Assembly (NCBI RefSeq): GCF_003053745.1
Contig: NZ_QAYE01000001.1
Location: 186,001-250,000 of the forward strand
Length of the DNA stretch: 64,000 nt
Reading direction: 5' to 3'
Origin: Sphingomonas faeni
GTDB taxonomy: Bacteria > Pseudomonadota > Alphaproteobacteria > Sphingomonadales > Sphingomonadaceae
In this document: piece by piece, positions 17,774 to 25,522 of the stretch
Layout: each line of letters opens with the position of its first letter
Numbering within the stretch: position 1 is the stretch's first letter
Notes under the pieces: generated by a model
The model's database searches: none
Told to the model about the DNA's origin: nothing
The model's input: only the letters and a program-made list of their open reading frames with translations
Made by a program: the position numbers and the translations under genes

Positions 17774-19162
17774 ATGCCTCGTCCTATACTGCGTACCCCG
17801 TTCCTTGCCGCGACTGCGATCGTCGGCGCGCTGACGCTGATCCCATTGGCCACCTCCGCGATGGCGGCAGTCGATACCGACACGTACCGCGAGTTCGACC
17901 AGTTCCTCGACGTCTTCAACCGCGCGAAGGCGGAATATGTTGACAAGGTCGATGACAAGACGCTGATCAAGGGCGCGATCCAGGGCATGCTCGCCAGCCT
18001 CGATCCGCACTCCAGTTATGTCGACGCGCTCGACTACGAAAACCTCCGGATCATGACCGAAGGCAATTACGGCGGCCTCGGCCTCACGGTGCAGATGGAG
18101 GACGGCGCGATCAAGGTCGTCGCCCCTCAGGAAGATTCTCCGGCGGCCCGCGCGGGTGTGAAATCCGGCGATTACATCACGCATATCGACGGCAAGCTGA
18201 TCTACGGCGATTCGCTCGACGAGGCGGTCGGCAAGATGCGCGGCAAGCCCGGCAGCAAGATCACGCTCGGCCTCGTCCGCCCGGGCCGCGACAAGCCGCT
18301 CGAGGTGACGATGATGCGCGAGATCATCGTCCAGAAGCCGGTGAAATGGGAAGTCCGCGGCGACGTCGGCTATATCAACATCAACACCTTCAGCGAGAAC
18401 ACCGGCGCCGATACCCGCGCAGCGATCATGGCGATCGACAAGTCGCTCGGGCATCGTCCGCTCGGCTATGTCGTCGACCTCCGCGAGAATGGCGGCGGGC
18501 TGCTGACGCAGGCGATCGAAGTCAGCGACGCGTTCCTCGATCATGGCGAGATTGTCTCGCAGCGCGGTCGCGAAAAGACCGATATTGAGCGCTATTACGC
18601 CAAGCCCGGCGACGACGCGCACGGCCTGCCGGTCGTCGTCCTCACCGATCCCGGCACTGCGTCGGCGTCTGAGATCGTCGCCGGCGCGCTCCAGGACCAC
18701 CACCGCGCGCTGATCATGGGCGAGCGCAGCTTCGGCAAGGGCTCGGTCCAGACCGTGCTCCCGCTCGGGCCCCAGACCGCTCTCCGCCTGACGACTGCGC
18801 GCTACTTCACGCCGTCCGGCCGCTCGGTGCAGGAGGGCGGGATCGAGCCCGACATCAAGGTGCCGCAACTCACCGATCCCGACTACAAGTCCCGCCCGGT
18901 GTTCCGCGAGGCCGACCTGCGCAAGCATTTGATCAACGAGGTGAAGGCGGACAACGCGGTGCTCGAGGAGGATACCAAGACCGATCCGCGCTTCTCGCAG
19001 ACCCCCGACCAGTTGAAAAAACAGGGGATCGACGACTTCCAGCTCTACTATGCGCTGAAGACGGTCGCGCGCCTTGGCGGGGCAACGCAAGTCGCCGCCG
19101 CGACCAAGCCGCGCCCGATCAAGCCCGATCCCACGGACACCACCAAGGCGCCCACTAAGTGA
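17774..19162 (+). CDS. C-terminal processing peptidase, S41 family (CtpA-like)
   Basis: Periplasmic serine protease that trims or degrades envelope proteins from the C-terminus, often controlling wall hydrolases. The 462 residues start with a signal peptide ending at TSAMA. A PDZ domain covers about 95-180 (GGLGLTVQMEDG ... SPAARAGVKSGDYITHIDG). The catalytic pair is Ser297 in GTASASEI and Lys322 in SFGKGSVQT, 25 residues apart as in Prc. It follows the EnvC-like gene, and the next gene overlaps its stop by four bases. Confidence 0.95.
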   Translation: MPRPILRTPFLAATAIVGALTLIPLATSAMAAVDTDTYREFDQFLDVFNRAKAEYVDKVDDKTLIKGAIQGMLASLDPHSSYVDALDYENLRIMTEGNYGGLGLTVQMEDGAIKVVAPQEDSPAARAGVKSGDYITHIDGKLIYGDSLDEAVGKMRGKPGSKITLGLVRPGRDKPLEVTMMREIIVQKPVKWEVRGDVGYININTFSENTGADTRAAIMAIDKSLGHRPLGYVVDLRENGGGLLTQAIEVSDAFLDHGEIVSQRGREKTDIERYYAKPGDDAHGLPVVVLTDPGTASASEIVAGALQDHHRALIMGERSFGKGSVQTVLPLGPQTALRLTTARYFTPSGRSVQEGGIEPDIKVPQLTDPDYKSRPVFREADLRKHLINEVKADNAVLEEDTKTDPRFSQTPDQLKKQGIDDFQLYYALKTVARLGGATQVAAATKPRPIKPDPTDTTKAPTK

Positions 19163-19665
19163 GCGTGCGTCGTGGGCTTGGCATGACCAAGAACGAAGAG
19201 ATCGCGCGCGCCATCGCACTGCTGCTGCCGGCGTTCCTGCTGCTCGGCGCGCTCGGCTCGCAATATCTTGGCGGGCTGTACCCATGCGAGATGTGCCATT
19301 GGCAGCGCTGGCCGCATTATTCCGCGGTGCTGATCGCGGGCGCGGCGTTTTTCGTCCCCGGCCGTTCGCTGCGGGCTTCGCTGGTGATCATTGCCGGGCT
19401 GTTGATCGGTCTTAGCGGGCTGATCGGCGTCGCGCATGCCGGTGTCGAATATCATTGGTGGAACGGCTTTACCGCCTGCACCACGACCGTGTCGATGGCC
19501 GGTACGACCGCCGCCGAGCGCCTCGCCGCGATCATGAACGCGCCGATGGTGCGCTGCGATTCGCCGCAGTGGAAGCTGCTCGGGATTTCGCTCGCCGGGT
19601 TCAACGCGATCTTTTCCCTCGTCGGTGCGTTCACCATATTCGCACTCATGAGGAAGACGAGATGA
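19159..19665 (+). CDS. Disulfide bond formation protein B family
   Basis: Inner-membrane protein of the DsbB family, which reoxidises DsbA using quinone. Four membrane segments are visible (IALLLPAFLLLGALGSQYL; SAVLIAGAAFFV; ASLVIIAGLLIGLSGLIGVA; GISLAGFNAIFSLVGAFTIFAL). The first Cys pair is in LYPCEMCHWQRWPH. The second periplasmic loop has FTACTTT and VRCDSP. The GTG at 19159 overlaps the protease stop; an in-frame ATG at 19183 is an alternative. Likely partners are the DsbA-like proteins at 30837-32269 or others elsewhere. Confidence 0.9.
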   Translation: MSVRRGLGMTKNEEIARAIALLLPAFLLLGALGSQYLGGLYPCEMCHWQRWPHYSAVLIAGAAFFVPGRSLRASLVIIAGLLIGLSGLIGVAHAGVEYHWWNGFTACTTTVSMAGTTAAERLAAIMNAPMVRCDSPQWKLLGISLAGFNAIFSLVGAFTIFALMRKTR

Positions 19666-20198
19666 GCGGCTGGAAGCCAGGAGACGCCAAGCGGGCGACG
19701 AATTCGATGATCCGCGTCGATCAGGCCGGCGAATACGGCGCGATCCGCATCTATGCGGGCCAGCTTGCGGTGCTCGGCGATCGACACCCGGCTGCGCGCT
19801 CGATCCACCACATGGCGCAGCAGGAGGAACGCCACCGCGCGTTCTTCGACAAGATGATCGTCGAGCGCCGCGTGCGCCCGACGGTGTTGCAGCCAATCTG
19901 GAAGGTCGCAGGTTTCGCGCTGGGCGCAGTAACGGCCGCAATCAGCCCGCGGGCTGCGATGGCGTGCACGGCCGCGGTCGAGACCGAGATCGACAAGCAT
20001 TACGAAGAGCAGCTCGTTCAGCTTGGCGCCAGCGACCCGGAGCTATCGGCAGCGATCCTGGATTTCCAGGCCGAGGAACTCGAGCACAAGGCGACCGCGA
20101 TTGCTGCGGGGGCGGAAGAGACGCCGGGCTATCCGGTGTTGAGTGCCGCGATCCGGCTCGGCTGCAAGGTTGCGATCGCGACCGCCAAGCGGATCTGA
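19662..20198 (+). CDS. coq7: Demethoxyubiquinone hydroxylase Coq7
   Basis: Di-iron enzyme that hydroxylates demethoxyubiquinone, late in ubiquinone synthesis. The 178 residues carry the expected carboxylate/His ligands: MIRVDQAGEYGAIRIYAGQ, HHMAQQEERHRAFFD, CTAAVETEIDKHYEEQL and FQAEELEHKATA. The ATG at 19662 overlaps the DsbB-like stop by four bases (ATGA), so the two are co-translated. Linking a quinone-dependent oxidoreductase with a quinone synthesis gene makes functional sense. Confidence 0.95.
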   Translation: MSGWKPGDAKRATNSMIRVDQAGEYGAIRIYAGQLAVLGDRHPAARSIHHMAQQEERHRAFFDKMIVERRVRPTVLQPIWKVAGFALGAVTAAISPRAAMACTAAVETEIDKHYEEQLVQLGASDPELSAAILDFQAEELEHKATAIAAGAEETPGYPVLSAAIRLGCKVAIATAKRI

Positions 20199-20254
20199 GA
20201 TGCGGCCGGTACAATGAGATACGGCCAGTGACTGAAGTACGGATTGTGGGAGTG

Positions 20255-20779
20255 ATGCGTATGAAAATGCTTTTTGCGGCGGCGTTGCTCGTCGCCGGAC
20301 CCGCTGTGGCGCAGACGGCGCAACCTGCTCGCCCCGTAGCGCCGCCAACGCTGGCCCAGATACCCGCCAAGGGACCGACGCTGGCGCCGGCTCTGCCCGG
20401 CGCTACTGGCAGGTCGAAGCCGATTTCGTCCCCCGGCGAAGTCTCGCGCAGTGCACCCATCAACGGTGTCCTCACGTTGTTCGGCAACGAACGCTGCCCG
20501 ACCAATCAGAACGGCGAGGAAATCGTCGTCTGCGTCCGCCGCAGTGCGCAGGAGCAATACCGCGTCCCCAAGGAACTCCGCGAATTCGTCGTAACCCCCG
20601 AGAACGCAAGCTGGGCGACCAAGGCGCAGGGCACGATGGACGCCGGGTCGGGCGTCAACACGATCGGCAGCTGCTCCGCGGTCGGCGCAGGCGGCGCCAC
20701 CGGTTGCTTCGGCCAGCGGGTTCGCGAGTCCCGTCTGGAAAACAAGACGCGGGCTGCAGAAGTCCCGGTTCTCCCATAA
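20255..20779 (+). CDS. Hypothetical exported protein
   Basis: The 174-residue product has a signal peptide (MRMKMLFAAALLVAGPAVA, cleavage before QTAQP). A Pro/Ala-rich stretch to about residue 75 follows. The C-terminal half has four Cys (NERCPTNQNGEEIVVCVRR and SCSAVGAGGATGCFGQ) and a basic tail. The family is not recognised; the CP...EEIVVC pattern recurs in small exported proteins of sphingomonads, from memory. The ATG at 20255 is preferred; the ATG at 20261 would remove two residues. Confidence 0.75.
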   Translation: MRMKMLFAAALLVAGPAVAQTAQPARPVAPPTLAQIPAKGPTLAPALPGATGRSKPISSPGEVSRSAPINGVLTLFGNERCPTNQNGEEIVVCVRRSAQEQYRVPKELREFVVTPENASWATKAQGTMDAGSGVNTIGSCSAVGAGGATGCFGQRVRESRLENKTRAAEVPVLP

Positions 20780-20804
20780 AACCATCGCAAGCGATATCGC
20801 CCTA

Positions 20805-20915
20805 CTCCCCCTCCGTGAAAGGGAGGGGCGGGGGTGGGTCGGCTTCCGCAGGCGGGAACGCCAGTCGCCTAATTCAACCAACCCACCCCCAACCCCTCCC
20901 TTCCAGGGAGGGGAG
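20805..20915. repeat. Inverted repeat CTCCCCCTCC ... GGGAGGGGAG
   Basis: The arms CTCCCCCTCCGTGAAAGGGA with GGGGCGGGGGTGGGT and ACCCACCCCCAACCCCTCCC with TTCCAGGGAGGGGAG pair with few mismatches across a 45-base centre (GGCTTCCGCAGGCGGGAACG). It is another GC-rich intergenic family, distinct from the GGGGAGGTGGC family. The remaining gap to 21013 shows no gene. Confidence 0.75.
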
Positions 20916-21012
20916 CACGTTTTTACCCCGGCGCGGTCGGCGGCACGAATGCCCCTTGGCTTCCGCGCAGCGCACCCCGTACCGTCCCCATGGGACATAC
21001 AAGGGGGGACGA

Positions 21013-21521
21013 ATGGCACTAACACTGGGAAAACGAAAAACCCGTCTGCGACCGATCGCTGCCGACGGTTACGAGAAACTCCTCGCCTACGCCGCAACCC
21101 TCCTCTCGCCGCCGTCCTGACCGCGCTGATCCGCGGCCGCCCGCACTGGCCTGAGGTCCCGACGATCGTCTGGTTCCACCTCGCCACCATCCTCGTCGCG
21201 CTCGCCTTCACCCCCATCATGCTCCTACGCAAACGCGGCGACCGTCCGCACCGCGCGCTAGGCACGATCTGGGTCGTTGCGATGCTCGCCACCGCGCTCG
21301 CCTCGTTCGGCATCCGGACCAGCACGGGCGGTTTCGGCATCATCCACCTCCTGTCGATCTTCACGCTCGTCCAGGTCCCGATCATCTGGTGGTCGGCCCG
21401 CGCCCACAACCTTGCACGGCACCGCACCAGCGTGCGCGGCATGGTCGCCGGCGCGCTGCTCATCGCGGGCGTGTTCACCTTCCCGTTCGGGCGCATGCTC
21501 GGGACTTGGCTGTTCGCTTGA
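21013..21521 (+). CDS. DUF2306 membrane protein with apparent frameshift
   Basis: The ATG at 21013 has a strong ribosome site (AAGGGGGGACGA) but its frame stops at 21120 after 35 residues ending EKLLAYAATLLSPPS. From about 21100 another frame runs to 21521 and encodes three membrane segments (FHLATILVALAFTPIMLL; GTIWVVAMLATALASFGI; GMVAGALLIAGVFTFPFGRML) with the DUF2306 pattern RPHWPE, RGDRPHRALG and IHLLSIFTLVQVPII. A -1 shift near the CTCCTCTCGCC at 21103 would join both into one protein with a first membrane helix LLAYAATLLLAAVLTALI. The downstream frame alone has an ATG only at 20949, with an unconvincing N-terminus and no ribosome site. Confidence 0.6.
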
Positions 21522-21649
21522 CACCCGCGCGCTGTTCCAGACGTAACTGTCCTACAGGCAGCGGCGGTGGCATGATGCGCGAATGACGTCAGCAGCCACC
21601 CGAAGCGCGTTTGCTAAAACCGCCCCTTCGGTGCGTCGGGTGCCGACGA

Positions 21650-21686
21650 AAATGCTGCACCAGCGTCTGCACTTTCTGCACTTCGG
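21650..21686 (+). repeat. Conserved upstream element, copy 1
   Basis: Contains CAGCGTCTGCACTTTCTGCA and CTTC. It shares 25 of 26 bases with the element at 26865-26901 when that one is read on the minus strand, plus a flanking AAATGC. Both copies have the same orientation relative to the next gene and lie about 100-115 bases before its start. The rest of the gap 21522-21799 shows no gene; AAGGAG lies seven bases before the next ATG. Confidence 0.6.
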
Positions 21687-21799
21687 TTGAGCGCGCTCCT
21701 TGCACAGTGCCGGACTCGCGTTGTTTGTCAGCGAGTTAAGCCAATTCGGCGCGATGTCGCGTTTTTCGATCGTGAGAGCCTGTCACAAGGAGCAACGGC

Positions 21800-22507
21800 A
21801 TGACCGAATCGCTGAGCATCGCCTTCCTGCTATTTCCAAACGTGACCCAGCTCGATCTGACCGGCCCCGCGCAGGTCCTGTCGCGGCTCGGCAACGCCCG
21901 GCTCGATCTCGTATGGAAGACGCTCGACCCGGTCCCGACCGACGCTGGCTTCTCGATCCTGCCGACCGCGACCTTCGCCGACGTCCCGCGCGCTGACATC
22001 CTGTGCGTACCCGGCGGTTTCGGAACCAACGGCGTGATCGCCGACGACGAGGCGATTGCGTGGGTCCAGACGGTCGGCGCCGAGGCGACGTGGGTGACGA
22101 GCGTGTGCACCGGATCGCTGATCCTCGGTGCGGCAGGGTTGCTCGAAGGGTATCGCGCAGGGTGTCACTGGGCGCAGCGCGAGATGCTGCCGCTGTTTGG
22201 CGCAATCCCGGTCGATGCGCGGACCGTGGTCGATCGCAACCGGGTGACCGGTGGCGGTGTCACCGCCGGGATAGACTTTGCGCTGACGCTGGCCGCGATG
22301 ATCCGGGGCGAGGCGCATGCGAAGGCGGTACAGCTAAGCCTGGAATATGATCCTGCGCCGCCGTTCGACAGCGGCTCGCCGGAGAAGGCCGACGCGGACA
22401 TCCTCGCCGCAGTGAAGCGGAGAACGGCGCAGCTTATGCCAACGCGCGATGACGATCTGCGCGTGCTGGCGAAACGCCGAGGTTACCCCAGAGAGACTTA
22501 CGAGTGA
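21800..22507 (+). CDS. DJ-1/PfpI family protein, isonitrile hydratase-like
   Basis: The 235 residues match the ThiJ/PfpI amidotransferase-like fold. The family core is visible: FLLFPNVTQLDLTGPAQVL, ADILCVPGGFGTNGV, and the nucleophile elbow with Cys103 in TSVCTGSLILGAAGLLEG. GCHW follows 20 residues later, and VTGGGVTAGIDFALTL is typical of the isonitrile hydratase-type branch. Substrate is not determinable. The start is supported by AAGGAG before the ATG. The 3' end overlaps the convergent dedA-type gene by 10 bases. Confidence 0.88.
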   Translation: MTESLSIAFLLFPNVTQLDLTGPAQVLSRLGNARLDLVWKTLDPVPTDAGFSILPTATFADVPRADILCVPGGFGTNGVIADDEAIAWVQTVGAEATWVTSVCTGSLILGAAGLLEGYRAGCHWAQREMLPLFGAIPVDARTVVDRNRVTGGGVTAGIDFALTLAAMIRGEAHAKAVQLSLEYDPAPPFDSGSPEKADADILAAVKRRTAQLMPTRDDDLRVLAKRRGYPRETYE

Positions 22508-23130
22508 CGCTTCAGTCCGCGCACCCGGTGCCATATGTAAAAGCCGACGAGTGCAATCAGGACGACGCCGATCAGCAGGTCGGCGCTGTGGAACGCGGCC
22601 TTCACGCGTGGATCGCTGTCCCATTTGTCGCCGAGCTTCATGCCGACCCACGCCAGCCCGAAGCACCACGGCCATGATCCGATGAACGTATAGACGTGGA
22701 ATGGCACCAGCTTCATCCGCGCGACGCCGGCGGGGAAGGCGATGAACGAGCGAATGACGGGAAGCAGGCGGCCGATCAGCACCGCCATCGAGCCCCAGCG
22801 GGCGAAAAACCGGTCCGCCGCGTCGAGTTCGCCCGGTCCGATCAGGACGAAACGGCCCCAGCGCTCGGCCATCGGCCGGCCGCCGCGCTTGCCGATCTCG
22901 TACGCTACGATCGAACCGAGATTGCACCCGATCGCGCCCGCGGTCGCGGCGAGATACAGGTCGAATCGCCCGGTCGAGACGAGATAGCCGGCGAAGGGCA
23001 TGATGATCTCGGACGGCAACGGGATGCACGCGCTTTCGATCGCCATGAGCAGCGCGATGCCGACATAGCCACCCGACGAGATGACGCCGATCGTGAAGGT
23101 GGCCAGCACGGCCAGGATCTTTTCGAACAT
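22498..23130 (-). CDS. DedA family membrane protein
   Basis: The 210-residue protein belongs to the DedA/SNARE-associated family; some members flip undecaprenyl phosphate or phospholipids. It has the family marks AIESACIPLPSEIIMPFAGYLV, GAIGCNLGSIVAYEIGKRGGR, FARWGSMAVLIGRLLPVIRSFIAFPAGVARM and FTFIGSWPWCFGLAWVGMKLG-like end. The conserved Glu in the first re-entrant helix and the Arg pair in GRLLPVIRS are present. Several hydrophobic segments span the sequence. Confidence 0.93.
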   Translation of the reverse strand: MFEKILAVLATFTIGVISSGGYVGIALLMAIESACIPLPSEIIMPFAGYLVSTGRFDLYLAATAGAIGCNLGSIVAYEIGKRGGRPMAERWGRFVLIGPGELDAADRFFARWGSMAVLIGRLLPVIRSFIAFPAGVARMKLVPFHVYTFIGSWPWCFGLAWVGMKLGDKWDSDPRVKAAFHSADLLIGVVLIALVGFYIWHRVRGLKRHS

Positions 23131-23210
23131 GGGTCGGTCGATTGCGCGAACCTGGCGCGGAAGGGAAGAGCCAATCGGAACCGCGGGCCGTGTCGTGCGC
23201 TGTTTGCGGC

Positions 23211-24008
23211 ATGACAGATCTTACACTCAACGACGGTCGCACAATGCCCCAGCTCGGCATGGGCACGTGGCAGATCCCCGACAGCCAGGCCGCGGCGATT
23301 GTCCGCTCCGGGCTCGATATCGGCTTCCGGCTGGTCGACACCGCCGCAATCTACGAGAACGAACGCGGCGTCGGTGACGGCTACAAGGGCTCCGACGCGT
23401 TCCTGACCACCAAGCTCTGGAACGACCGGCAGGGCGATGCCGAGGCAGCAATGGACGAGAGCCTTGCTCTGCTCGGTGTCGAATCGGTCGACCTGTACCT
23501 GATGCATTGGCCGGTGCCGAAGCAGGATAAGTATGTAGAAGCCTGGAAGGCGATGATCGCGCTGCGTGATGCCGGGAAGGCCAAGTCGATCGGCGTGTCG
23601 AACTTCCTGCCGGAGCATATCGATGCGATCGTCGCCGCAACCGGCGTGACCCCGGCGGTCAACCAGATCGAACTCCACCCGAACTTCCAGCAGCGCGAGC
23701 AGCGTGCGTATCATGAAGCGCATGGCATCGTGACGCAGAGCTGGAGCCCGCTGGGGCAGGGCAAGACGTTGCTGCAGGACGCGGCGATCGTCCGGATCGC
23801 GGACAAGCATGGTCGGAGTGCGGCGCAGGTCATCCTGGCGTGGCATTTGGCGAATGGTTTTTCGGTCATCCCGAAGGCGTCGGATGCCGAGCATCTCGCG
23901 GACAATTTCGCGGCGCTGGATCTTACGCTGGATGACGAGGACATGGCCGCGATTGAAGCGCTCGACGATCCTGCGGGCCGGCTGGGACCAGAACCGAACA
24001 GTATGTAA
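23211..24008 (+). CDS. Aldo/keto reductase
   Basis: NADPH-dependent carbonyl reductase of the AKR superfamily, closest by pattern to the 2,5-diketo-D-gluconate reductase group. The 265 residues include GMGTWQIPD, FRLVDTAAIYENERGVG with catalytic Asp and Tyr, FLTTKLWND with the Lys, LYLMHWP with the His, IGVSNFLPEHI and VIPKASDAEHLADNF for the cofactor. The start is the ATG at 23211; the longer open frame upstream overlaps the divergent promoter region of dedA. Confidence 0.93.
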   Translation: MTDLTLNDGRTMPQLGMGTWQIPDSQAAAIVRSGLDIGFRLVDTAAIYENERGVGDGYKGSDAFLTTKLWNDRQGDAEAAMDESLALLGVESVDLYLMHWPVPKQDKYVEAWKAMIALRDAGKAKSIGVSNFLPEHIDAIVAATGVTPAVNQIELHPNFQQREQRAYHEAHGIVTQSWSPLGQGKTLLQDAAIVRIADKHGRSAAQVILAWHLANGFSVIPKASDAEHLADNFAALDLTLDDEDMAAIEALDDPAGRLGPEPNSM

Positions 24009-24041
24009 TGAGGGTGAGGAAGCGATTCGACTGACGAGCTC

Positions 24042-24067
24042 GTCATCCTGACGTTCATCAAGATGAC
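24042..24067. repeat. Decayed copy of the CCTGACGAAAGTCAGG repeat
   Basis: GTCATCCTGACGTTCATCAA and GATGAC form an imperfect palindrome like the arms of the repeat at 1241-1320. It lies between the converging ends of the aldo/keto reductase and UdgX genes and could serve as a weak terminator. Confidence 0.5.
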
Positions 24068-24102
24068 GGAGGAAAAGAGCGTGCGATTTGCTCCTTCGAG
24101 GA

Positions 24103-25488
24103 TCAAGCAATTCGTCGGCCGACGACGCGCAAATCTTCGACAAATCGCGCATATTCTTCTGCCGCCTGCGCTGGGTCCGGCAGCCGCAGCAGGTAACTTG
24201 GATGCACTGTGATCCAGGCCTCCCCACCATCCGGCAGCTGCAATGCCCGTCCACGCTCGCGGCCGATGGTCATCACCTTGCCGAACAGCGACCGGGCCGC
24301 GGTGGCGCCTAGCGCCACCGTGACCTTTGGCTTGATCAGCATCTGCTCCTGCTCGATCCACCAGCGGCAGGCGTCGATCTCGCCGGCGCCGGGCTTGGCG
24401 TGGATGCGTCGTTTGCCGCGTTGTTCGAATTTGAAGTGTTTTACTGCGTTGGTGACGTAGGCGCGCGAGCGGTCGACTCCCGCCTCTGCCATCGCCTTGT
24501 CGAACATCTGGCCGGCGGGGCCGACGAACGGGCGTCCGGCGATATCCTCCTGGTCGCCGGGTTGTTCGCCGACGAACATCAGTGGGGCGTCGACTGGGCC
24601 TTCGCCGAACACGGTTTGCGTCGCGGGCTTGTAGAGCGGGCAGCGGGTGCAACCGGCGGCCTCGTCGCGTAGCGCTTCCCATGCGATCATGCTGTTGCCG
24701 CCGACGTTGTCGCGCGCTTTCGCAATCATCCCACTTTCTCTCGCTTGCGCTGCTGCCAGCAGGCCTGGCACCAGCGCGGTCTCGGGCATGTTCTTCCAGT
24801 ATTTTTTCGGCATCTCCTTCAGCATCGCGCCGATCTTCACGCGGGCTGGGTTGAAGATGCTGGCGTAATAGGTCTTCCAGACTTCCTCGGTCGGATCGCC
24901 GTCGGGCGCGTCGGCCTTGCTCGCGCCGGGGCCTTCGGTGAGCGCCTTGCCGTCCCAGTGGATCGAGACTTCGGGCGTCAGGATCGACCAGCGCATGCTG
25001 GCGAAGCGGTTGACGAAGAAGGCAGCGTTTGCGCGGACGATGTGGTGGTCGGGCTCGAACCACGCGACGAAGCGGGTTCCGCCGTCTTCCTCGACCTCGC
25101 GGAAGCGAAGGAAGGCGCGCATCTTGTGGATGTCGCGGCGGACGTCCTTGGCGATCCGGTCGAGGCGGCGGACGAGCGGATCGGCGCGGTCCTCGATCAG
25201 TTTTTGTTCGCGGCGGAGGCGGAAAAGCAGCGTGTAGAGCAGGGCGAACCGCTCTGGGTCGCTGCCGAGGATGGCGCTGCGGGCTAGGTCTATGAAGGCG
25301 CGGGGTACGGAGAACGCGCCGGGGGGCGGGGCAGGGGCGGGTTCCGCCACGGTTGCGAACAGGTCGACCGGCTCGTCGCCGACTTGCCAGACGACGTCGT
25401 CGGGGGGGACGTCTTCGGCGATCAGGCCACGCGCGGCGTCGCGCCAGCCGTCAAAGTCGTCGGGTTCGGAAAGGGTTACGACGCGCAT
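24103..25488 (-). CDS. DUF4130-UdgX fusion: uracil-DNA-binding protein
   Basis: The 461 residues combine two parts. The N-terminal part, to about residue 240, fits DUF4130 (TIGR03915, a DNA-metabolism family of unknown role), with RDIHKMRAFLRFREVE and FEPDHHIVRANAAFFVNRF. The C-terminal part is UdgX, a family-4-like uracil-DNA glycosylase. It has the CTRC iron-sulfur pair, GEQPGDQEDIAGRPFVGPAG, VKHFKFE, and the UdgX-specific loop KRRIH at 359-363. In the mycobacterial UdgX the His of this loop bonds covalently to the sugar after uracil removal. The ATG at 25488 is preferred, with GGGGAAG before it; a GTG at 25503 is possible. It starts 34 bases after the radical SAM gene. Confidence 0.92.
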   Translation of the reverse strand: MRVVTLSEPDDFDGWRDAARGLIAEDVPPDDVVWQVGDEPVDLFATVAEPAPAPPPGAFSVPRAFIDLARSAILGSDPERFALLYTLLFRLRREQKLIEDRADPLVRRLDRIAKDVRRDIHKMRAFLRFREVEEDGGTRFVAWFEPDHHIVRANAAFFVNRFASMRWSILTPEVSIHWDGKALTEGPGASKADAPDGDPTEEVWKTYYASIFNPARVKIGAMLKEMPKKYWKNMPETALVPGLLAAAQARESGMIAKARDNVGGNSMIAWEALRDEAAGCTRCPLYKPATQTVFGEGPVDAPLMFVGEQPGDQEDIAGRPFVGPAGQMFDKAMAEAGVDRSRAYVTNAVKHFKFEQRGKRRIHAKPGAGEIDACRWWIEQEQMLIKPKVTVALGATAARSLFGKVMTIGRERGRALQLPDGGEAWITVHPSYLLRLPDPAQAAEEYARFVEDLRVVGRRIA

Positions 25489-25522
25489 AATCTTCCCCAG
25501 CACAGGGAGGAATGCGTCGGCG

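Noticed and set aside
20949..21521. Continuous 190-residue DUF2306 frame from ATG 20949
   Set aside because: The first 55 residues are Asn/Thr/Arg-rich and unlike the family, and the start lacks a ribosome site; a frameshift from 21013 fits better.
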